This document shows, in pieces, positions 1-5,316 of a DNA stretch of 7,091 bases. This DNA comes from Verrucomicrobiota bacterium. GTDB lineage: Bacteria > Verrucomicrobiota > Verrucomicrobiia > Verrucomicrobiales > DEV007. The notes under the pieces were generated by a model that was given only the letters and a program-made list of their open reading frames with translations, was not told the origin of the DNA and did no database searches. Location of the stretch: the NCBI GenBank assembly GCA_020629815.1, contig JAHDCN010000142.1, forward strand, positions 1 through 7,091, read 5' to 3'. The position numbers and the translations under genes were made by a program. Each line of letters starts with the position of its first letter. Position 1 is the stretch's first letter.

Positions 1-229
1 AATGGATCGAAAGGAAAAGAATCGATACCACGGTGTTTCGTTGGGGAAGGCGATTACTTCTGCAGCCGTTTCGGTTGGACTGGCGAAACGGGGCAATTTT
101 GGCCGTCTTCGGTTGTTTGCCCGGATCGCCAAATCCACCGCTTTGCTGCTGGTACGCGCCGTGATGGTAGAGGTCGGATTCGGCTTCCGAAAGAAGGTTG
201 AGCGCGATTACCGGCGTCGCTGGATTTGA
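1..229. other. Left-edge stretch with no supportable gene
   Basis: Several frames stay open here on both strands, so openness alone is not informative. The plus-strand frame from base 2 to 229 gives a 75-residue, strongly arginine/lysine-rich product with no recognisable motif and looks like a shadow. On the minus strand two frames read more like protein. One, nearer base 229, contains NLLSEAESDLYHHGAY. The other, nearer base 1, contains ASPTETAAEVIAFPNETPWY. Neither has a convincing start codon, and a single reading would need a frameshift between them. This could be the decayed 5' part of a minus-strand gene running off the left edge, with the repeat cluster now lying upstream of it, or simply non-coding DNA. 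Confidence 0.3.
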
Positions 230-238
230 GAATCGGGG

Positions 239-299
239 AACGGGTAATCCTGCCCGTTGGTAGTAGAATCGCGGGCAGGAGTGCCCGCTACCCGAATAT
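239..299. repeat. Palindromic intergenic repeat, copy 1 (degenerate left arm)
   Basis: This is the first of two direct copies of a GC-rich hairpin element. The right arm at 272-294 contains CGGGCAGGAGTGCCCG followed by CTACCCG and AATAT. The left arm at 241-256 is its reverse complement except that seven bases (CGGGCAC) present in copy 2 are missing, so the hairpin is shorter. Between the arms is TTGGTAGTAGAATCG, nearly the same as in copy 2. It resembles a REP/BIME-type dispersed extragenic palindrome; the family is not one I can name. Confidence 0.75.
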
Positions 300-457
300 C
301 GTCATTTCGACGAGCGAAGTGAGGAGAAATCTTGCGGGTGGCTTTGAGTGTATGAGGCGTAAAACTGAGATCGAAGCCGTCGAATACATCCGTGGCCTGG
401 CTGGGCAACTCGGGCCTACGAGAGATCTCTCCCTCGCTAACTCAGTCGAGATGACGA
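299..457. repeat. MITE-like element with imperfect terminal inverted repeats
   Basis: The left end, from 299, reads TCGTCATTTCGAC and continues GAGCGAAGTGAGGAGAAATC. The right end, read on the minus strand from 457, begins TCGTCATCTCGAC and continues with a related GAG..GCGAGG..GAGATCTCT stretch, so the roughly 36-base ends are imperfect inverted copies. The interior of about 85 bases codes for nothing recognisable. GTCATTTCGACGAGCGAAGTGAGGAGAAAT-type words are, from memory, a dispersed intergenic repeat in several bacterial phyla. It has no transposase and would depend on one elsewhere, if it moves at all. It sits exactly between the two copies of the other hairpin repeat. Confidence 0.6.
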
Positions 458-472
458 TGCTGTAAATTGAAA

Positions 473-532
473 GGGTAACGGGCACTCCTGCCCGTTGGTA
501 GAGGAATCTGCGGGCAGGAGTGCCCGCTACCC
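473..532 (-). terminator. Possible terminator or 3'-end hairpin of the hydrolase gene
   Basis: A transcript of the minus-strand hydrolase would leave its stop codon (542-544) and within ten bases enter the 22-bp GC-rich hairpin of repeat copy 2. On the minus strand the stem is followed by TTTCAATTT, a moderately T-rich tail. This meets the loose shape of an intrinsic terminator, or could protect the mRNA 3' end as REP hairpins do. The tail is not a clean T-run, so the call is tentative. Confidence 0.4.
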
Positions 533-538
533 GAATAT
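473..538. repeat. Palindromic intergenic repeat, copy 2 (intact hairpin)
   Basis: The arms at 473-494 and 511-532 are reverse complements over 22 base pairs with a single mismatch (A478 against C527). The 16-base loop is TTGGTAGAGGAATCTG. The element ends in CGAATAT, as does copy 1, and stops only three bases before the stop codon of the minus-strand hydrolase gene. The intact pairing against the 7-base deletion in copy 1 suggests this copy is younger or is held by selection, perhaps for transcript end formation. Confidence 0.8.
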
Positions 539-541
539 AGT

Positions 542-2029
542 CTACAACTCTTTCAAAACGATATTCCGAAACCAAACCGGATGGCCGTGATACTGCAGGC
601 CGAAGTGGCCGGAACGCGGCAGGTCTTTCAGCGCTGTTTTGAATTTATTTTTGCTGCCATCGGGATTCTGGTTGGCGGTATCCCAGTCGTCGATATTGGC
701 GAACAAAATATTCTTCCCGTTCAGGACAACCGAGATATGCGGGCCGGCGCAGGTCAAAATCATGGTGTTCCATTCGCCGTCAGGTTTGCCGGCTGCTTCG
801 CTGGGCGGCTTGGCATCGTAGAGTGAGCCCACCACGTGTTTGCCGTCGTAGTTCCCGTCGGAAGCGATCTGGATCTCAAAGCCGCCTTGCACCGCATTTT
901 TTGGATCGGTGCGGAAAAATAGACCGCTGTTGCACTTTTCTGAAGTTTTGTATTCGAGAGAAATCTGAAAGTTCTCATACGCATTTTTGGACCAAATATA
1001 GCCGCCCGGTTTCTCTGAGGTTTGCAGGACTCCGTCCTTCAATTCCCAGGCGCCTTCCTTTTGCAATTTCCACTGGCCGAGATTTTTGCCGAGCAGGTCT
1101 TTGCCTTTGGAAAGTTTGGCGATCAGGAAGTCGGTGGTGTTCGCGTAAGTGACATCTTCTTTTCCTTCGTAAACAAAGTCGCAGGAGGTGCCATTTTTTT
1201 CGCAATGCTTTTGCAGCTTTACACCAAAATTCGCCGAGTGAGTCGGGTCTTTCTGTTCCTTGCCGATTGCTGGAGGGGTGCGATACCAGAGATATACATC
1301 AGGGTCATCTGAAGTCACCAACGCGTAGGGCGAATACTCTTTAATCCATGGCAGGATTTCCTCCCGCTTTTCGAGGAACTCGGCGAAATTTTTCAAACCA
1401 AAGGCATGAGCGCCATACTTGCTGTTCGGAGTCCAGTCTTTCATCTGCTTCGGATCAAGCGATGTTTGCGCACCGATTACTGCGGCACACATCAGTCGAG
1501 ATGACTCGCGGGCGACTGGATCATCGCTGTCGGGATCGGCAAGGTCATCGTGGAACGCCAGCCAAAGACTGGAGCAGGCACCAGCAGAACCTCCAGCAGC
1601 GCCGATTCTTTCCTTATCGATATTCCATTCTTTGGCCTTGGAACGAATAAACTGCAAAGCTCGGGCCGCGTCGTGAAGCGGAGCTTTCACCGGAGGTTCG
1701 ACACCTTCTTCGACGGCCTGGCGCACGTAGCGGTAGTTGATTGATGCGACAGAAATGCCAGCTTTGAGCAGTCGAGGTGCGTCGGCGAAGCGCTGCAGCC
1801 TTTCCTTGGAGCCACCCATCCAGCCTCCGCCGTGAATAACGAAAGCGACCGGAGTTGGTGAATCTGATTCCGCTTGCCAGAAGTCGATCACATGGCGCTC
1901 GTGGTCGCCGTAGCGAACTTCTGAAAAAGTCGGCTTGGGAACTTCAGGATCATATTGATCTTTCTTTTTCGCTTGCTGAGCAAAAGCGGGAACGGCCAGG
2001 GCAGTAAAAATCCAAACGAGGTATCGCAT
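542..2029 (-). CDS. Secreted alpha/beta-hydrolase (esterase) fused to DUF1080 domain
   Basis: The 495-residue protein has a signal peptide (residues 1-17, cleavage probably after AFA). Residues ~30-310 form an alpha/beta-hydrolase domain of the BD-FAE/lipase type: HGGGW at 66-70 supplies the oxyanion hole and GGSAG at 146-150 carries the nucleophile Ser148. Asp261 in KDPTH is the likely acid. The usual C-terminal catalytic His is not visible: the expected place reads YEGKEDVTY (287-295), leaving His264 or His275 as candidates. Residues ~311-495 are a DUF1080/3-keto-disaccharide hydrolase (PF06439) jelly-roll domain with FEIQI (384-388), GSLYDAKPPS (401-410), GEWNTM (418-423) and GLQYHG (477-482). 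The architecture suggests extracellular or periplasmic removal of acyl or aryl esters from glycans, with the DUF1080 part binding or cleaving sugar; the substrate is unknown. The ATG at 2027-2029 is chosen because the signal peptide starts there, but its upstream sequence (CCTCCCTTC) has no Shine-Dalgarno. It is transcribed divergently from plsY. Confidence 0.9.
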   Translation of the reverse strand: MRYLVWIFTALAVPAFAQQAKKKDQYDPEVPKPTFSEVRYGDHERHVIDFWQAESDSPTPVAFVIHGGGWMGGSKERLQRFADAPRLLKAGISVASINYRYVRQAVEEGVEPPVKAPLHDAARALQFIRSKAKEWNIDKERIGAAGGSAGACSSLWLAFHDDLADPDSDDPVARESSRLMCAAVIGAQTSLDPKQMKDWTPNSKYGAHAFGLKNFAEFLEKREEILPWIKEYSPYALVTSDDPDVYLWYRTPPAIGKEQKDPTHSANFGVKLQKHCEKNGTSCDFVYEGKEDVTYANTTDFLIAKLSKGKDLLGKNLGQWKLQKEGAWELKDGVLQTSEKPGGYIWSKNAYENFQISLEYKTSEKCNSGLFFRTDPKNAVQGGFEIQIASDGNYDGKHVVGSLYDAKPPSEAAGKPDGEWNTMILTCAGPHISVVLNGKNILFANIDDWDTANQNPDGSKNKFKTALKDLPRSGHFGLQYHGHPVWFRNIVLKEL

Positions 2030-2091
2030 GAAGGGAGGTTAGATGGCTTTCCCGGATTCGCGCAAATGCAATTGAGGCCTCTTTACGGTGG

Positions 2092-2121
2092 TTGCGTCGA
2101 TGGTTTCATCACAATTATCAA
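2092..2121 (+). promoter_or_regulatory. Weak candidate promoter for plsY-gpsA
   Basis: The 153 bases between the divergent hydrolase and plsY starts must hold promoters for both. The best sigma70-like pair I can see on the plus strand is TTGCGT (2092-2097), an 18-base spacer, and TATCAA (2116-2121), about 60 bases before the plsY start. Neither box is close to consensus and such a match is expected often by chance. No operator palindrome or riboswitch was seen here. Confidence 0.2.
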
Positions 2122-2182
2122 ACAATCTGTTGCTGGACAGTTTCGCTCCTGCCATCCAGATTCTAACAAGCTTGTTCTCCCT

Positions 2183-2818
2183 ATGTCTGAGATATTATCC
2201 AATCCCATGAATCTGTGGCCGCTGCTGCTGGCCTACGTGATCGGTGCGACTCCGTTTGGCCTGATCATCGGCAAAATGCGCGGAGTCGATATTCGCGAGC
2301 ATGGCAGTGGCAATATCGGCGCGACCAATGTGCTGCGCACGCTGGGTAAACCGGCAGGGATTTTTTGCCTGATTCTCGACATCCTGAAGGGGATGGTGCC
2401 GGTGTTGATTGCCCGGCATTTCTTTCCGGATAACTCGCTGCTGCATATTTTCACGGCGATTGCCGCGATCCTCGGGCACAACTACACGTTCTGGCTGAAG
2501 TTCAAAGGCGGTAAAGGGATCGCCACGACGGCGGGCGCGATGGCCCCGGTGATTCCGATTCCTTTGCTGGTGGCGATCATTGCATGGATCGTGTTTTTGT
2601 TGGTAACCCGCTACGTATCGGTGGCTTCGATTGCAGCCGCGGTGGCGATTCCCGTAACGATCTTTGTGCAGCAGTTTTTGATCGAGGAAAGACTCAATCT
2701 ACCGATTCTGATTTTTGGCTGCTTTCTCTGTGTGATGGCTGTGTGGCGTCACCGATCGAATATTGCCCGATTGCGCAGCGGAGAGGAAAACCGTTTTGAC
2801 GCGAAGAAAAAGAAATAA
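2183..2818 (+). CDS. plsY: Acyl-phosphate:glycerol-3-phosphate acyltransferase PlsY
   Basis: An integral inner-membrane enzyme that moves an acyl group from acyl-phosphate (made by PlsX) to the sn-1 position of glycerol 3-phosphate, giving lysophosphatidic acid, the first step of phospholipid assembly. The 211-residue product is normal for the family. Motif 1 is at ~21-52 (GATPFGL, then SGNIGATNVLR at 42-52). Motif 2 is HNYTFWLKFKGGKGIATT at 99-116. Motif 3 lies around RYVSVASIAA at 143-152, and the C-terminal WRHRSNIARL is at 188-197. Hydrophobic helices lie near 10-30, 57-78, 86-100, 118-141, 146-166 and 172-188. The frame is open back to 1955, but that overlaps the opposite gene, so ATG 2183 is taken; ATG 2207 (203 residues) is equally possible and neither has a clear Shine-Dalgarno. 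gpsA starts six bases after the stop, so the two are probably one operon. Confidence 0.95.
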   Translation: MSEILSNPMNLWPLLLAYVIGATPFGLIIGKMRGVDIREHGSGNIGATNVLRTLGKPAGIFCLILDILKGMVPVLIARHFFPDNSLLHIFTAIAAILGHNYTFWLKFKGGKGIATTAGAMAPVIPIPLLVAIIAWIVFLLVTRYVSVASIAAAVAIPVTIFVQQFLIEERLNLPILIFGCFLCVMAVWRHRSNIARLRSGEENRFDAKKKK

Positions 2819-2824
2819 CCACCT

Positions 2825-3835
2825 ATGGAAGCATCACCTTTTTCAGAAGCAGCCGTGCTCGGCGCAGGAAGTTGGGGCACTGCCCTGTCGATCGTTCTGG
2901 CTGATCGGGGCATCGACGTGTGCGCCTACGGAAACGAGGAGCCAGTCTGCGACGACATCAATTCCAATCATTTGAACTCCAAGTATTTGCCGGGAGTTGA
3001 TTTGCCGGAGAATCTTTCGTCCTCGGTTGATATCGCCGATGTAAAAGACAAGCCGCTGATTCTGATGGTGATTCCGTCGCAAGTGGCGCGCCTGGTATTG
3101 CAAGATTTGCAAAATGCCGGAATTCCGAAGGAGACGATCCTGGTTTCCTGCACCAAGGGCATCGATCCAGAGAACGGGGCTTTTATGCACGAATTGCTGG
3201 AGCAGTTTTTCCCGGACAATCCGATTGCGGTTCTGTCGGGGCCGAGTCATGCCGAGGAGGTTGCGAAAAGAATGGCGACCTTGGCGACGATTGGCTCGGA
3301 CGACGAAGATGTCGCGCGAACGGTGCAGAACGTGTTTACACTTCCATGGTTCCGAACCTACACGAGCAGTGATGTGATCGGGATCGAGGTTGGCAGTGTG
3401 GTGAAAAATGTATTCGCGATAGCGGCCGGTGCGATCGACGGGCTTGGACTCGGTGACAATACCAAAGCGGCTCTGGTGACTCGCGGTCTTTCGGAAATGA
3501 CGCGCCTTGGAATGGCTCTCGGCGGGAAAGAGGAAACGTTTCGAGGACTCAGCGGAATGGGTGATTTGATAGTGACCTGCTACTCGGTGCACAGTCGGAA
3601 CAACCGGGTCGGGCGTTTGCTGGGTGAGGGGAATACCTTGCAGCAGGCCATCGATTCGATGAATCAGGTTGCCGAGGGCGTGCCGAATGCCAAGCATGCC
3701 TTTGAGCTGGCTCGACGACTCGAAGTGAGAACGCCGATCATCGACGAAGCGTATGCCGTCCTTTTCGAAGATAAGCCAATCCGCGAAGCCATGCAGGATT
3801 TATTGCAGCGGGCACCGCGTGAGGAAGTGGAGTGA
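2825..3835 (+). CDS. gpsA: NAD(P)-dependent glycerol-3-phosphate dehydrogenase GpsA
   Basis: A cytoplasmic enzyme that reduces dihydroxyacetone phosphate to sn-glycerol 3-phosphate with NAD(P)H, supplying the acceptor used by PlsY. At 336 residues it is the usual length. The Rossmann dinucleotide loop is GAGSWG (13-18). SCTKGI (108-113) and LSGPSHAEEVA (137-147) are family signatures. Lys194 in the EVGSVVKNV stretch (188-196) corresponds to the catalytic lysine. DNTKAAL (211-217) with GLSGMGDLIVTC (241-252) and SRNNRVG (257-263) form the substrate/NAD-binding C-terminal half, and VAEG (282-285) is near the end as expected. All key residues are present. The stretch before the ATG is A-rich (AAGAAAAAGAA) but has no true Shine-Dalgarno, so translation may depend on plsY just upstream. 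Its stop lies three bases from the stop of the convergent membrane-protein gene, with no terminator hairpin between them. Confidence 0.97.
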   Translation: MEASPFSEAAVLGAGSWGTALSIVLADRGIDVCAYGNEEPVCDDINSNHLNSKYLPGVDLPENLSSSVDIADVKDKPLILMVIPSQVARLVLQDLQNAGIPKETILVSCTKGIDPENGAFMHELLEQFFPDNPIAVLSGPSHAEEVAKRMATLATIGSDDEDVARTVQNVFTLPWFRTYTSSDVIGIEVGSVVKNVFAIAAGAIDGLGLGDNTKAALVTRGLSEMTRLGMALGGKEETFRGLSGMGDLIVTCYSVHSRNNRVGRLLGEGNTLQQAIDSMNQVAEGVPNAKHAFELARRLEVRTPIIDEAYAVLFEDKPIREAMQDLLQRAPREEVE

Positions 3836-3838
3836 GTT

Positions 3839-4171
3839 TTAGGCCGGTTGAATAGATCGGAATCCTTTAAGGAAACCGTCTCTCACTTGGTATCCAAGGT
3901 GAAAAAAGAAGCAGCAAATTGCCCAGCTGATAAAGAACTCCATAAATGTCGTAAACCAAGAATTGTCAGGTAATACATCGAGTTTGAGATTCGAAAGACC
4001 CAACATTCGATAGCCGAAAACAAGACAAAGTCCGGCAATAAGAGTAACCGTCCGGGGCCATTTTCCTCGAAGAAAAATTCCAAGAATAATTCCAGGAACT
4101 ACATAGGGGCTAAAAAGCAGAATCAAAAAGATCAAGACGATTAGTTGCAGAGCTATCTTCAGATACTTCAT
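3839..4171 (-). CDS. Small hypothetical membrane protein
   Basis: The 110-residue product is not recognised. It has a hydrophobic N-terminal stretch at ~5-34, broken by SPYVVPG at 21-27 (one long or two short helices), a second helix at ~41-59 and a third at ~72-94 rich in Phe, Trp and Cys, then a short basic tail. The start ATG overlaps the stop of the upstream cupin gene (shared ATGA at 4168-4171), the classic arrangement for translational coupling, which also supports this as a real gene. Its DNA is visibly richer in A and T than the flanking genes, so it may be a recent acquisition or a fast-evolving accessory gene. Function cannot be inferred beyond an inner-membrane location. Confidence 0.7.
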   Translation of the reverse strand: MKYLKIALQLIVLIFLILLFSPYVVPGIILGIFLRGKWPRTVTLIAGLCLVFGYRMLGLSNLKLDVLPDNSWFTTFMEFFISWAICCFFFHLGYQVRDGFLKGFRSIQPA

Positions 4172-4677
4172 TTGGATTCGAACAATCCCTCCAGATTTTC
4201 CCGGAACGAGCCGGAACTCTCGTCTTCCTCTGCCGGTGCCCAGTCTGCGAAAACTTTGTCGTCGTCATCGTAGGGACCTCGTTTGATTTCGAGAATCACT
4301 GTATCCGGCTCAAGTGCGACCAGGCCGTGCCAGAGTTGAGGCTCGATATCGATCAGGCTGCCCTTTTGTAGATCGTGGAGCTCCGCAACGTCACCCGTTT
4401 CGGAAAACAAAACGAAACCCATTCGCCCCTGCAAAACGAACATCGTTTCACTGGCGAATTCTCTGGGGTGCAGGTGCGGCTGCACATAGGTGCCGGGTTG
4501 CAGAAAGTTGAGCATGCGTTGAACGATCGCCTCCTGTTGGCGGTGCAGCGGTAGGATAATACGTTTGCGCGGACTGTGCCTGGAAGCTTCGATACCTTTC
4601 TGAAACAGGTCCTCATCGAGAACAAAACAGTCACCGGAAATATTCGGAAGGGCGAGGACAGGGGAAGAATCGGGCAT
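4168..4677 (-). CDS. WbuC-family cupin metalloprotein
   Basis: The 169-residue protein has a single cupin barrel. The first cupin motif is PHLH (67-70; His68, His70) followed by SETMFVLQGRMG (76-87) with Glu77. The second is the LWHGLV stretch (115-120) with His117, so a complete 3-His/1-Glu type metal site is plausible. The end of the barrel, ALEPDTVILEIKRGPY (121-136), and the later FADWAP (143-148) are typical of the WbuC family, small cupins first noted in O-antigen clusters whose reaction is not established. Here it is not in a sugar-polymer cluster. The frame is open to a GTG at 4714-4716, which would add 13 residues and overlap the opposite gene; ATG 4675-4677 is preferred. No Shine-Dalgarno is visible at either start. 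The acidic tail (EDESSG, then LEGLFESK) is extra to the fold. Confidence 0.85.
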   Translation of the reverse strand: MPDSSPVLALPNISGDCFVLDEDLFQKGIEASRHSPRKRIILPLHRQQEAIVQRMLNFLQPGTYVQPHLHPREFASETMFVLQGRMGFVLFSETGDVAELHDLQKGSLIDIEPQLWHGLVALEPDTVILEIKRGPYDDDDKVFADWAPAEEDESSGSFRENLEGLFESK

Positions 4678-4707
4678 TGCACTGGAACTGTGAAACAGCC
4701 TACAGTG

Positions 4708-5316
4708 ATGACTCACATGGAAACGAAATCAACTGCAACTCCACCGCCGATTGATTCGGTTAGTATGGGCGGGCCTTCCCGCTGGCCCAAAGCAATCGGT
4801 ATCTCCGGTATTGTGATCGGTGCTCTTTTGTTGATCACGGCAGTGATGCGTCCGGTAAATGTGATCACCCAGAAGATGCAGATTTCGATCGTAATGAAAG
4901 GGGATGCCGACGCGGAAGAATTTTTTGGTCGGCTGCTCAATACCCAGATTTTTCTCGGAGTGGTTTTTGCTGTCATTGCTTTGTTGCTGATTCTGGGCAG
5001 CATCCTGTTGCTGAAGCGCAAGAAGATCGCACCGGTTCTGTTGAGGGTTTGGGCTGTGTGTTACTTGCTGTTTGGAATCTTCGCGGTTTGGAAGGCTCTG
5101 CCTCTGGTGGAAGAGCAGATGCTCTACTCGGCAAAATTGGCGGTCGTGGGCGAAGACACGCCGCCTATGGATATGGAGGTGTTTTCGAGCGCGATGGGCA
5201 TTGCGGCGAAAGTGATGACCGGGCTGAGTTTGGTCTGGGTTTTGGCGCTTACCGTCTTTGTCCTTTTGTGGTTTCAGAAAAGGAAAGTTCGCGACGAGGT
5301 AGCAGTATGGTCTTGA
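4708..5316 (+). CDS. Hypothetical four-helix membrane protein
   Basis: The 202-residue product is not recognised. After a polar, proline-containing N-terminus it shows four hydrophobic segments at about 28-48, 80-103, 110-130 and 168-189. Basic runs follow helix 2 (KRKK at 103-106) and helix 4 (KRK at 191-193), which suggests that both termini are cytoplasmic with two periplasmic loops. The loop between helices 1 and 2 and the one between helices 3 and 4 (~131-167) carry acidic residues. The layout resembles many uncharacterised four-helix proteins of PVC bacteria. The start could be ATG 4708 or ATG 4717; neither has a Shine-Dalgarno, and further upstream the frame runs antisense to the cupin. 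Its last ten bases overlap the metallopeptidase start, suggesting co-translation and possibly a joint function. Confidence 0.75.
   Translation: MTHMETKSTATPPPIDSVSMGGPSRWPKAIGISGIVIGALLLITAVMRPVNVITQKMQISIVMKGDADAEEFFGRLLNTQIFLGVVFAVIALLLILGSILLLKRKKIAPVLLRVWAVCYLLFGIFAVWKALPLVEEQMLYSAKLAVVGEDTPPMDMEVFSSAMGIAAKVMTGLSLVWVLALTVFVLLWFQKRKVRDEVAVWS
5296..5299 (+). promoter_or_regulatory. Ribosome binding site deciding the metallopeptidase start
   Basis: GAGG lies seven bases before ATG 5307, inside the end of the preceding gene. The metallopeptidase frame is open back to 5049, but only this ATG has a good ribosome site and is followed directly by a signal peptide, so it is chosen. Confidence 0.65.

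Noticed and set aside
239..538. CRISPR array
   Set aside because: Only two copies of the repeat, long and palindromic, separated by another repeat element rather than unique spacers, with no cas genes.
226..575. Overlapping short ORFs on both strands within the repeat cluster
   Set aside because: Their peptides are translations of the palindromic repeats and are interrupted by the hairpin arms; no start context and no motif.
1955..2182. 76-residue N-terminal extension of PlsY
   Set aside because: It is antisense to the hydrolase start and makes a protein far longer than the family; PlsY normally begins just before the first helix.
2843..3697. 284-codon open frame antisense to gpsA
   Set aside because: It lies fully opposite a clear gpsA with all motifs; its product is rich in Arg, His and Gln with no known motif, typical of a shadow frame.
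4168..4677. O-antigen cluster inferred from the WbuC-type cupin
   Set aside because: No glycosyltransferase, flippase or nucleotide-sugar gene is nearby; WbuC-like cupins also occur outside such clusters.
5049..5306. Longer 474-residue version of the metallopeptidase
   Set aside because: The extra 86 residues are Gly/Arg-rich and lie inside the membrane-protein gene; ATG 5307 has a ribosome site and a signal peptide directly after it.
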